Assembly (NCBI RefSeq): GCF_030704535.1
Contig: NC_081820.1
Coordinates: 3,054,501-3,118,500 of the forward strand
Reading direction: 5' to 3'
DNA: 64,000 nt
Source of the DNA: Vitis vinifera
Taxonomy: Eukaryota; Streptophyta; Magnoliopsida; Vitales; Vitaceae
Shown here: piece after piece, positions 41,507 through 57,171 of the stretch
Position numbering within the stretch: position 1 is the first letter of the stretch
Layout of the letters: every line of letters starts with the position of its first letter
Program-made: the position numbers and the translations under genes
Notes under the pieces: generated by a model
The model's database searches: none
What the model saw: only the letters and a program-made list of their open reading frames with translations
Told to the model about the DNA's origin: nothing

Positions 41507-44500
41507 ATATACTATCTCAACCCCATGATATTATGATACCTTTATTAAGAATATCTATTACTATATGCTTAAACTACCAATCACTAAATCCATAGGAAAT
41601 ACATGATTATATTAGTATCTCACTCGTAAGGTCAAAGTCGCTAATGAAAAAACTAATGCAACATTCTCTTAAAGTTAAGAACTCATGTAACATAGTAGTT
41701 TGGAGAAGTTATGTCAACCTGATAGTCATTCAATCATGACACTTCGTAGAACTTGTACAATGTAACCATACACACTAGTACATATACCATGAGAAAACCC
41801 ATCTCGATGACCAAGACTAGTGATCCTACCATTTTGGAGGTAATGAATTATGGCTTCTAAGTTGTTAAAGTTTATGAATATCATCTTGTAAAGAACCCAT
41901 GACTTGGATCTTCCATACAACTCCTAGTGTATTCAAGTCATATAAAATATAAATGATATTGAACTAAATGCTCGAACAAGTAAATAATCAAATAGATAAT
42001 GCAAATAAGATAGAAAAATTAATGCCATATAAAATAATGAATCAAGTTTGCTAAATCATATCTCTACTTTGAAGAGCTCTATCCTAATAGATACACTATT
42101 CACACCTAGGTATGAACTTCTAACAATTGAATTTCATGGTATCAACACGTTAGAGTTGAGAAGGGTTTCATGTGGAAGGACATATGGAGTGTGAATGCTC
42201 TTGTTTTATCTTAGTTGATGTAGTGAAAGATTACCTTTTGATATATGCTTGCTTGGATTTTTGGTCCATCTCTATCAATGTGTGCTTTTCTGGATTAGGA
42301 TGATCACTTCTATTCTTTTTTATGTAAGTGTCCTAATAAGGTTACTGATTTTTAGCAAGGAAATCCTTTCCATTGCCTTAGGTTTTGCTTTCCTTATTCC
42401 ATTTGCTTTTGGTGATGCTAAGAAAACTAATTACTCATTCTCTAATTAATCCAACTAGAATAAGATAACCGGATTTGTGTTTCACATAGAAGATGCTATG
42501 TTACCATCTACAGAAGGATAAGGATCCTCTGAAAAAGTCATATAGGAGATATGTATCACTTGATAACCCTTGGACTTTGTAAAAGGCAATAAAAGGGGGG
42601 TTAGACAACAACATAGGATAAAAGATTAAAAAAACAAAAAACAAAACAAAAGAGGATAGATGGGAGGGGAACATTGTCTTACCTTAATAACCCTCCTCCA
42701 AAGGCATAAGGGGAAGGTTGTCCTTACTTAACGACCTTCTTAACCTCTTGTAGCTAGGAGACATCCTTATTCTCTCATATTTTTTTAAGAGCCAAGGATC
42801 TCCAAGACATCACACCCACCATTTCCATTGAGGAAAATGTATTAGGTTTTAAGTCTCTTGACCTAGTAGAAGATAAGAAACTTCTCTAAATCCACATGGT
42901 AGCTTGGAGTCATGTTCATGACCACGACTGTCATGAGAAGACTCACAATATCAGGATTGAATTGATACAACAACACTCTCACAAAACTAAAGAAAAAATA
43001 CCTCACTAACGTTTGAAGCAGTAGCCATAATCCAAACTTCAAATGCTCTATTGGAATGTATCTCTTGACAACATATGGAGGCTAGATTAATTCCTCTGGA
43101 AACAACCATAAAAACTTCACGGAGAAAAGGATTTCTAATTGTTGGTTTAACATAATAACATCTCTAAAGGGAGTCATAGGTGCTATCTTGAAGACAAAAA
43201 AAAGTTAGATAAAATGGAGAAAAGTTGCAAGGATAAAGGAATAAGGGTAGAAGAAGGCAAGAAAGCAAAATCACAAAAGTAGAAGAAGAAAATCAATAGA
43301 GAAACACCTTTTATATAGGTTGCCAAGTCATAACCACTCCAAGAATCAAGGCAAACACCCTTATCATGGCTTGCCTACTAATCTCTTGGAAAAAGAATCC
43401 ATTTGTCACATTGACTTTTGATTTTCCTGCATGTTAAATCCTAAAAGCAAGGAAATAGGAGGTGAGAAGTTGTAGGAAAAAAAAAATGAAATGTGGAAAC
43501 AAAAGGCATAAGTGGCTAGTTATCAGCAGAGGTAATCGGGGGTGCCTATTGAGTGGTGAATTGGTCTATATCCTTGTACCATCCATCCTTAACAAGAAAG
43601 ATCTCTAACTCTTAGGAGCATTTAATGTGATGTGATAGATATTAAATATGATTGGATGATACTCTCATGGTTACAAAATGTTTAAGGCCACACCCTAAAC
43701 CGAGAAATCTCTAATCATTATCTAATATTGAGGTATGGACATTTAAGCACCGATCAACCATCGACATGGTAACCACTCTTAACTAACTTAAACCCTTCCT
43801 TTAAATACCTCTAAAGGCATCAACAATAAAGGTAGAAAAGAACCATTCCATTTCTCCCTTTGATTTCTACTTATCATAACCTTGTTTTTTTCGGTGCACC
43901 ATATGATCGTTCGAGGTGTAGTGGTCATTTTGCACCTACCCGCCCTTACCCCCACCTTGACTACCTTTTGTCCATCCATTATAGTAGCAAGTCGACCTAG
44001 TAATTCCTTTAACAAATGTCTTCTTCATTAAGGCAATAAAGAGGATACAACAATATCTAATATCATTTAACCAATATTTTTACCTTAGATATATGTATCA
44101 TTTAATTTTCATTATGGAGTCCAACAAGACTATGTATGCTAAAAAGATTAGCATGTTTGATTGACTTGTTAGCACGAGTTAGGATAAAAGAAGAGATAAC
44201 ATATTATATCTTATGTTCGGTTAACAATGAGATATGATAAGTTATATTCAACTTCATTTTTTTGTATCCTCTTTAAATGAGATATAGTAATTCCTAAGTT
44301 GAAATATGAAATATACATATTCCATGGATCATAAGTTTTTTTTCTTTCATCCATTTTTTTTTCATTTTTTAAAAGTAAAATATTTTGTAAAATAAAAAAA
44401 AAATGACTAAAAAAATTAAAATTTTAGTTTGGACAAAAAGAATTTAAAAAATACATGTAGAATATTTTACTTATAAGTTTTAAATATTTTAATCATAAAT

Positions 44501-44735
44501 ATTATTAACAAAGAAATAAAATTTACTTAATAAATTATAAACTTTAGAAAGATTTCCAAATGATACCAAACATGTTAGAAATTTCATATATTTTTTTCAA
44601 AGTAGCAAAGATTGTTATGAAAAACATTTTTTATTTTGAAAAACAATTAAAACATTGAAATTTCATTCTGTTGTTTAATCCTTTTTTAAACCAAATAAGA
44701 GATCAATCTAATATATCTCATCTAATATAATATCG
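41507..44735. repeat. GDH-unit 5' flank, copy C
   Basis: Parallels 11532-15100 of the copy A flank: an LTR4 fragment to 42089, the unidentified segment 42090-43440, then AT-rich DNA. The stretch holding the LIL3 exon 1 fragment in A and B is deleted at about 44733. No gene is supported. Confidence 0.7.
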
Positions 44736-45088
44736 TTTTTTTCTTCACATAGGGTTTCTTTTCTTTCTTTGTTGAGAAGCTCCTCATTGTGAAGTCCTGA
44801 TCAATCCCTCATTTTGCCAAGACTCCAAGACTTGTTAAGAAAGAAAACAGAGCTCAAAAGAAATTAACTCAAAATCTCACATCACATTGTTGATAATATC
44901 AAGTGTTTTTTTTTTTTCATTGAAATGATGAATTTCAAATGTTTACAACACCCATCAATGTGTGGGGGAGAAGTTCATGATTGACAAAGAAAAATAATGA
45001 GACTTTGATGGAAGGTAATGACCGAAACCAATCTGCTTCTTCAGCTGTAACAAGGGAACATATCCAAAGAAGATGAATAAGAACCAAC

Positions 45089-48042
<2,954 letters not shown>

Positions 48043-48164
48043 CTAGGAAAAGAAGCAGACCCAGAAAAGAAAATGCAAGAAAATGAGAGAAAAAATTGGA
48101 GAATTGAGGAGTAGAAAGAGAATAAAACAGAAATGTGAATGAACTGAATGATGGGTAGGTAGAG

Positions 48165-48172
48165 TATTTATA
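48165..48172 (-). promoter_or_regulatory. TATA box of GDH copy C
   Basis: Reads TATAAATA on the minus strand, about 160 bp upstream of the ATG, followed by a pyrimidine-rich leader. The corresponding sequence is TATCAATA in copy A and is deleted in copy B. Confidence 0.6.
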
Positions 48173-48295
48173 GATAGAAGTAGAGAGCAAGAGGGAGGGA
48201 CCGAGGGAGGAGGGCAGGTAAGGCGCCCAAGATGGCATGTTCAAGTTGTTACTTGTTACAATCCCCCCTCAATTATGCAGGGCTGGCTACACGTG

Positions 48296-48750
48296 TTTGA
48301 TATTTCCTATGGTTTTTATTTTTTTAATATCGAAAATAGTGACTAAATTTTGATCTTTGCCCATTTAAAAATTAATTTTTTAATTTCTATATTTTTATTT
48401 AAATATTCCAATTGGACCTTTGGAGGCATGATGGGTCATCATCATTTTTCCTATATTTTTATTATTTTATATTTATAATTATACTTGCTTCATCATTCAA
48501 AATGCTATAAATACGGAACTACCAAAGAGATATACAAAAGATTATTAGTCTTACGAGTTCTCTATAGTGATAATCATGACACATTCGTTCAAATTAGATA
48601 TTTTTGTGATTGTGATAGATAAATTCTTATAGATCCATCTCTCGAAAGAATCAAACATGATAATTTTTTATCATTCGATTTGAAGAAGAATTAAAAGAAC
48701 AAAATAGATAATTATATAATTTTCTATTTAAATATTATGGAATTTTATAT
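48296..48750. repeat. Distal flank shared with copy A (24985-25433)
   Basis: The text closely parallels the DNA downstream of the copy A insertion. Between the copy C promoter and this block, sequence equivalent to 19100-24984 is missing. It shows that copies A and C once shared longer flanks. Confidence 0.65.
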
Positions 48751-48953
48751 CTTATTTTTATAAAATATTCAAAAATAAATCTTCCTTAAGTTCTATACCA
48801 AATTTAGAAAGGAAAAGAGTAACCCATGCACGATAAGGGCAAAAATATGATATGAAGAAAATAGTAGGGGTAGTTTGGTCAATAAAGTGTAGTCAACGAA
48901 TCTTAGTCAATAAAGGCTCCTATTTTCAGTGGCATCACAATGGCTCCACGTAG

Positions 48954-49147
48954 ATGGGAAGATCAGGACCGTTAACAGCTGGGGGAGTGTTCTCCTACGC
49001 TCGGGACTATTACGACAGAGTGCAGAGATCCAACAGTGAAAAACGAAGCGATGCCGTCACATCCACGTCTTTGGTCAGCCGATTTATTAATATAGCCAAT
49101 TATTTTATTACACGTCAGCAATCGAAGGCTGTGAGATTCTGTATTTG
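48954..49147 (+). pseudogene. Orphan first-exon-like ORF, family unknown
   Basis: An open frame from ATG (48954) has balanced, protein-like composition (GPLTAGGVFSYARDYYDRV... SLVSRFINIANYF). It reaches a good splice donor, TTTG|GTAAGG, at 49147/49148. The region is richer in GC than the surroundings. No continuing exon is seen within 1 kb; instead the sequence passes into repeat R text. It may be a detached first exon of a gene broken by the duplications. I do not recognise the family. Confidence 0.45.
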
Positions 49148-49186
49148 GTAAGGCTAGCTCTAGCTCTTTCGAAGTGACGCGGCGAT

Positions 49187-49710
49187 GCGAGTGGCTATCT
49201 TAGCCGAAAAAGCTCACGCGTTTTGCCGCATCTATCCTGATAACGTGGATATATTATTTTTAAAATGGCGGTGCTGTCCCAAGTGGTTTCCTTTCTTTCT
49301 TTTCCTTATAACCTTCCACGTTCACTGAATCACTTGATGAAAAGTTTTTGTTTAATTAAATAATTTAACTTTTATTAAATTTTAGCAATACTTCAGTACT
49401 TCTAGAAGTTTCTTCTTAAAAGTTTTACAGAAAATACAATAAAAACAAAAAAGACCAACTTGAAATTATTTCTTTTTTTTTTTTGTCAAAATTATTATTT
49501 TAAAATAATAATAATAATAATAATAATAATAATTTATAATAATATAAAAAAAATATCCATTTAAAAAAGTAAATTGATACATAAATATCAAATTGAGCTT
49601 CTAATTAGAAATTAAAGGTCCATTTAATAATTGTTTTAATAAATAATTCTGAAAAATGGTTTTTGAGAACCGTTTTTGAAAACTATTTTCTAATTTTTGT
49701 ATAACAAAAG
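49187..49710. repeat. Partial copy of repeat R lacking the foldback element
   Basis: Corresponds to the end of repeat R (29350-29720 and 38176-38550) joined directly to the text left of the foldback insertion. The pre-insertion site TTAGCCGAAAAAGCTC lies at 49200-49215. It includes an (AAT)n microsatellite at about 49505-49533. Confidence 0.75.
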
Positions 49711-52176
49711 CCTATTTGGAAATATAAAATGTTTTTAACCTATTTTTAATATTTTTAAATATATTTTAAAAATAATTTTTATATCTAATGTTTTATTTTT
49801 AATTAATTTACATATTTGTATAATTATTTATTAAAACAACTATTAGAAAATAAACGAAAACAACATAAAACACCTAAAAGATGTTTTTTAAAAATATTTT
49901 ATTTTATGTTCTTAAAAACATAAAATAGAAAATAATTTTTAGTTGTCAAATGTGTTTTCTTTGTTTTGAATGGTAAAAAACTATTTTCAAAAGAGCCTAA
50001 ATTTTTTTTTAAGACAAATAAAATCTTTATATTATTATTAGATGAAAAAAAAATGAAAGAAAAGAACAAAGGAGAATAATAATATTAATAATTTTCATGT
50101 AAATAATTAGTCAAACAAAAAATTATACAAATAACAATTTTCTTCTTGCAATTAAACTCCATTCAAAATTATTTTCTAAAATTCAAACTTAATCACCCAA
50201 AAATGGCACTAAATTTGAACCAAATTAAATTTCATAATTCATACATGACTCTCCTCCACTTACATTTATTAATTTAAACACATGGGTATTTTTTAAAATT
50301 AAAAATTATTATCCACTACCCATGACAACACACAAATACATCACCATGACATGTCAACGCATGCCTAACATTCTTATCTCAATAAAAAAAAAGAAAAAAA
50401 AAAGTAAGATAAGTTAAAAAAGATGTTTATAGACAACTCATGTTCTTTTTAGTAATATAATAATTTAAAAGTATTTTATTTTATTTTTTGTCACTTAAGT
50501 TATATTAAATGCACCACATGCCTCTTATGTTAAAAAATTTAGTTTGAGTGATGTGTAAGGGAAAAAAAAATTATCATTAGTTGATTATGCCAATATTTAC
50601 CAATTATTTTATATAGATAATTATAGGTATGGTAGTTGCCAATTTGGCTCTTTCGAGTGAATAAAAGACTAAAAAACCATGTTTGGTTACGAAGAATTTG
50701 AGAAAAATAAAACGAAAAGAAAAGAAAAACGAAGGAAAATAAAAATTAATTTAAAGTTAATAAAACTAATAAATTATTTTTATATATTAGTTCAAATTTA
50801 TTTAAGTTATTTTATTTTTTTTAATAAAAATGAAATGACTCAAAAATATAAGTTTTTAAATAAATTTAATTATATTTTATTTTTTGTATTTTTTATAATA
50901 AAATTAAATATTATTAAAAAATATATGATATATATTGTGAACCCAAATCTTGTGAGTTTAGGTAGTGTTTGCTTTTTTAATTTAATGTCAAATATAAATT
51001 ATCTTTATACTTTAAATGTTTGTTTTTAACTTTTCTTTTACTTTAATTTTTTTATTAAATAGAAAAAATCGAAATATTTGATTTTTTGCTTAATATTATT
51101 AAACATAACTTTTTGACATAATCAAAATATAATTTCAATATGACTCTCATCTTATTAATACTTAGCACTTAAAAAAATAAAAAATCAAACAACTTAATTC
51201 TTAATACTATTGGATTGTATCTAAAGTTAAGTTCAATTAAGTTTTATTTAGATTTAAGTAAGAAACAAATATACAAACAAACAAATATGACATTAACCAT
51301 GTAAGATTTGGGGTTCAGATAACACCCTCCTTGATGTGTAAATACAAACTTGTAAGCAAATAATTACAAATTGAGAAGCAAATATGGAAATGGTAGAAGT
51401 ATTAATTTATTTTAAAATTTTATTAATGAATTTAAATTTTGGTCAACTTAAATGTGTATTGTGTGGTCCATAGTAGACAAAAACATGAGGTGGCAAAGAA
51501 TGGCCACGTGAAACACCAACTCGACCTTCTTATCTTTGATTTAATTTTAGTGTTTTTATTTTTATTTTTTATTTTTTTTAATGAAAAAAAATGTTTCATT
51601 TGTTTTATAAAATCCCACACGTGAAGTGTAGGACATTATGGGATAAAAGTAGTATTCAAATCAACGTCAAACATAAATTCTAAGGACTTTTCAAGGTTTT
51701 GAAAATAGTAAAGTCTCGTGTTTTTCATGAAATTCAATTTTTTTATTTAATTTAAAATTTTTACAATATCAAAATTATCCTTATTTTTTAAATTTTGAAA
51801 GTTGATTAATTAAAAATGATGAAAAGATTTCAAATTTGTAAAACTAACATTTCTTATTTTTGAACTTAAAGAATAACTAATTTTTGAAATAAATGTCTTT
51901 CGATATTTTCATTATTTACATATGTATTTTAAAAGAAAAAGCGAGGGCATTTTTGTCCAAAATAAGTATATTTTTGGGTAAAAAAAAAGAGAGATTAGAT
52001 TTAGAATTTCATGTTTATTTTCTCCCATTTAAAGTTATTTAATAAAATAAATTTAATTTTTTTAAATAATTAAATCTAAATCAATTGACAAGGGTTAATT
52101 ATTAATTTAAATATTAAATTTATTTAATAAAATTAATTTTTTTTGAAATAATTAAAACTAAATCAATTGACAAGGG

Positions 52177-52235
<59 letters not shown>

Positions 52236-55200
52236 TAATTTATTATATTTTTTAAAAGAGCATATGGCATCATTCAAAAGTGGAGAATTCTAAAAACTTA
52301 GACATGTGAAAAAGGGAAAAAGGAATAATTGGTGTGAACCACACATGAGGTGAGAATTTATGTTGGGAAATGTGTCTTCATCCATGGGTATAAATCAAAA
52401 GTCTTTATTCTTCTCATTTTTGGATGAATATCAACCCACCAAACTTCTCACAACCCACAACAAACAAATCTTTTGGTTTTTTCACTTTTTAAACAAATAT
52501 CCCATAAATGCAACCATCTTCCTTATTAATAGAATCCTATTCTTTTCATCAACAAAAAGAACACCTTTTTCATAAGGTAAATAAATGTGTTACAGAGAAA
52601 GAATGAGCTTCGATACTTTGATACTTTTACATCACGTAAAGTATTAAAAAAAAAGAAAAAAGAAATAAATTATTTTATTTAATATATATTAAAAAAAGGA
52701 AGAAAATTAAATTTAATAAAATTTATTTTAGTAATTTTTCTAATTATTCATAAGAAATAAATTTTTAAAAGGTAGAGAAAAATTCATGGCGTTTATCTAT
52801 TTATTTTTTATTTTTTATTTTTATTTTATGAAAGAAAACAAAGTCAATCTAAAAAGGAGAGGGGTCAACTTTAAGCATTTAAGAGTTGTAGAATGTTGAA
52901 TGGTGGGTGGCAAAAACCCCAACTTTATCTCCAAACCCCACATGGGACATGCCAACTTTTAATGATTTTCATTGCCAAGATATGAAGAAATCTATTCTAT
53001 TGCTTTGAAGTTTGAACCAACATTTCTTATTTAGCTGAAGGGGTGGAATCTACAAGGAAAATATGGATTAAAAAGGAATTCTAGGTTGCAATGTAATTTA
53101 AAATGTAGCAAGGAGTGAATTTTTAATGTTCACAAAAGTAATCAAATTAAGTTATCTCCCAAATATAATTTATATAACCAAAGCATCGACAGTTTCATTT
53201 GTATAAAAAGCCATTAGACATTGGAATCAGGCATAAGAAAAAGTTTCATAAAAAGTTTCTACCCCGTCTTTTCTAAAATCTAACTTAAGCATTTAAGGGA
53301 CATGTTAAAAAAAATCATCCAAACATACCTTATTAGAGGGATACACATCATTTGACTTCAAGAAGTCAACCAGAGGAGTCTATTTGTTGTGTACTTCATG
53401 TGACTCCTTAATTATTTTAAATGTCAGTATGATACAAATTAGGATTTTGATTTGAAACATAGATTGGAATACTGTTCTTAAAAACGATTCTCTTCTTTAA
53501 AACAAGAAATAGTTTTTTAAACCAAAAACGCATTAACAAAATTTAATATAAAACAATTTTTTAAGAATTTATTCTCAAAACAAATTGTTTTTAAAAATAA
53601 ATTTTGTGAAACAATTGAAAATATAAAAAAATATTTTCAAAATTCTTATACTACATATAAATTACATAATACCTTCATAAAAAAAAAAAATCAAAAAAAT
53701 ATTTATTCATGTTTGAATTTTCAAACCAAATCAATTAAGAACCGTTTGTGTTGTTAAAAATTGTTTTTGAAAGCTATTGCAAACGAACTCCTTAGATTTT
53801 GGCAAAAAGTCACATCTACAAGAAATTTAACTAAAAGAGGGGGCATTTTACAACGTATTCAAGTGTATAAAAACGGGGGCAAATCTATAAATAGAAGGAA
53901 TCATGCTGACAGCTCCCCGTGGTGGCCATGTGGCAGTCGCTTTCATTCCTCTCATTAGACCACGTGGCATTTACTACTACAACTTGTATCGATTATTTCC
54001 TAATAGTTGATAGCAAAATGCTAAGTTGCCATCGCACTACCTATAGAATAAATTCGGACTACCTCGAAAGATGGTATGAATGAATAACATGTACATACAA
54101 ATAAATAAAATTAGGATATAAATAACAAGACTTGAAAATATGTAACACCACCACTACAACCAACCACCCGATATTGCTCTTTTGATAGATACTAAAAAAC
54201 CCTAATTGATATACCTCTAGGAGTCCATATTTGATAGCTTTTAAGAGCAAAGTAAGTAAATATCAATCATCTTGACCAAGGAAAACCTCATTTTTCAATC
54301 CTTTAAGTCATGTTTGGTTCCTAAAATATACTTAGAAAAGAAGAAACCTATTAAGGAAAATCATTTTTTTTTTTAAGTTGTCCTATAAAATAATAATAAT
54401 AAAAAAATCAAATATAATTAAAACTAATTAAAAACTTACATATTTTTATATTATTTAATCTTTATATCAATGAATTAAAATAAACAAAATAAGTTTAAAA
54501 TAACAAATAAAAATAATTTATCATTTTTCCTTTACATTTTCTTTTCCTTGCATTTTCTTCAAATTTTTTTTGGAACCAAACATACCCAATGAAATCTACG
54601 GTACATTTGATTACAAAGAAAGTACCAAAAAAAAGAAAAAAGAAATACAAAATATATGCATAAAAAAATTAAAATAAATAAAATAAATTTAAAAAAACAT
54701 ATAAAAATGCTTTATTAACTTCAAATGTATTATTTATTTTTATTTTTATTTTATTTTCTCTCTTTTTACTTCCTTCGCATTTTTCATCAAAATTTTCAGT
54801 AACCAAACATAGGCTGAATCACTGAATTTATAGTGTGACCAGACTATTTCATAACGTGACAAGTTCACATCCCAGGAACACCATTCGACAGGAAGCACTA
54901 ATTCCCAAAAGAATTTTAGAGAAAACCTCTGATCAATTGATAGAAGTTGAGGAATGGTAGGTTACAACAATACTAATTATTATCTTCAATGCCATAATGG
55001 ACCAAACTAAACGATGTTTGTTTTTTGACTGAATAGAAAAAGCCAAAATATTTGACTTTTTCTATTAAACTAAAAGTAACATGTTGACATCGTCCAACAT
55101 AACTAAAGTGAATTTATTATCAAAACCAAATATTTTGGCTTTTTCTATTCAATCAAAAGACAAACACCACCAAGTCTTAAAAGCCAAAAACTAGGGGGTA

Positions 55201-55900
55201 CACGAAATAAGAGACTAGAGACTAGACACACACATAGTGATTCAAAACCAATAAGATGAGCAACCCATGCTTGCTCAGACAAGTGAACTTTCGGAGGCAT
55301 GAATGACTGAACCAAGATGACCCCACAAGGCAGTTGGTTATGGGGCGCAGTTTCAATGTGCCCTCAAATCACATCCTAAATTCAAACCAAATTTGTTCAT
55401 CAAACCTAAAGATGCAGATGATAGTGTTGGCTTATATTTTTTTTATTATTATATTAAGTGATTTATAGAGAAAAAAAATATCAAAATTTTCCCACATGCA
55501 GCTCCTGACCTCTGTTTCTATTGGCAAACAAGAATATTTATTAATAAAGCAAGCCAGCGCCAAACAGGCAGGCAAAACTGAAGAGGGGCAACAAAAAGCA
55601 ACCTCCCTCTCCTTGCTTCAAGCTCAAGACTTCTTGCTGTTTATAGAACTATGTTCAAAGTTGATATAACTTCCATAAAATAATCATAATTGCATCCTCA
55701 ATCTTCTCCATATCAATAGCACAATTTGTAACTAGAAATGTTTAAGATCACAAGATCTACCGGGCTCATTCAGCGGTGAAAAAGATGTTTAGAACTGAAA
55801 TAGCTGGTAATGGATGATAATATGAAAAGAAAACTAAAAAATTAATCTATGTCAGTCTGGTTTTAGAGAAAGCAGAAATCTCCCCGCCAATATTTCTTAC
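49711..55900. other. Long AT-rich intergenic region
   Basis: No gene recognised. The longest frame (50679-51029) is Lys/Ile/Phe/Asn-rich from AT bias and is not credible. There are several copies of a MITE-like text (AACAGTTTTTGAAAA-type) at about 49620-49990 and 53460-53770, and a duplicated motif (AATCAATTGACAAGGGTT at about 52081 and 52162). Confidence 0.5.
52181..52236. repeat. (ATT)n microsatellite
   Basis: About 18 uninterrupted units, the longest simple repeat in the window. Confidence 0.95.
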
Positions 55901-55954
55901 TTGAAATTAACAATTAGACATGATATGTACCACTGATTCTTCAGGTCCTACTAG

Positions 55955-56013
55955 ATAATGCTAGCCTGCCGTTGCATGACATGAAGTAGCCCTGATATGG
56001 CAAGTAGACCTGC
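55955..56013 (-). other. Possible terminal exon downstream of MED31
   Basis: On the minus strand, an acceptor-like TGCAG is followed by a frame LLAISGLLHVMQRQASII and a TAG stop. It could be an alternative 3' exon of MED31 or the end of an unrelated transcript. No partner exon was found, so it remains speculative. Confidence 0.2.
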
Positions 56014-57171
56014 AAAATGAGCTCAGTGGTTGAATATTCAATACGGTAACATTTAAAGTGCATTGTACCAATCTTCTAAGAAAGAGAAGTGCATCATTCC
56101 TGACTTAGAAAAGACATGCTTCGGTTCTGATCAACAATAAGTTAGAGGATTCAAATACTTGCAGCCACCGACTGATGCACATGATGCCCTCAAAGACTCT
56201 TATCAGAACCAAAGGTGGAATAAAACTGTAGTATTCAAGCATCAAGTTTGGGAAAAATCATAGTAATGGTTTGTCTGTCAAACCTACTTCTTGTTTTGAG
56301 TAGTGACAAACTAAAAGCAGGTTTAAATGAGCAATAGATACCGCCAGCTAACCAGGACCATCCCTCTAACTAATTCTTGATGTAATAGGGCACATGGACA
56401 GAACCAAAACATGATAGAACCTATAACCAAACATATGGAGCTATAACCAGTGAAATAAAGCCAGTGATAGGACCTAAACCAAACATATGAAACTGTTAAA
56501 AAGAAAATTAGCACATCATTGTACTAATGTGATTTTCGAACAAACATAGGAACTGCTCAGACATGAGGTGTCGGACTTGTCCAAGTGAAGAAATAACACA
56601 ACTACAAAGCTTGTTATGCTGGTAGTTTTTGCCAACCACATATTTTTCTGTGTATTAACTTCAAATCAAGGAGCTAAAAATGTGCATATTGTGTGCTCTC
56701 TCTACCGAAATTCAGGGTCATCTTTTTCAACATAAAGGATCCATATACATATTCCATAATTAATATAAAAAAATAATAACATCAGATAAAGTAAACCAAG
56801 AATGTTAGTACATCAAATATAGACAAGAAAAAACAAAAGTAATCGTTCATTGCATGCAATTATAAGTTTTCATCCCAAAAATTCTTCTATTAAAATAACA
56901 GAAGAAGAAGAAAACAGAAAGTTGCTAACATTAGAATAATAACTTAAATGCCAGAATACCCATTTTTGTTAAGCCATTTTGTTCTCCAATGAGGACAAAA
57001 AATATTATTTTATTCTCTTCATTTTTGAAATGGAAGCTAAAATTTCAAAATTTATGAACATGGAATTAGTTCCCACCCCTACTTCAACATCATAAACCAA
57101 AGAGTCGTAGAAAGTAGTAATCACCTCACTAAGCATTCATCTGTCACCTTTTCTTTAAATGATAAATGATG

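Noticed and set aside
50679..51029. 116-codon open frame
   Set aside because: Composition (Lys, Ile, Phe, Asn, Tyr) is what AT-rich DNA gives by chance. There is no motif and no GC rise.
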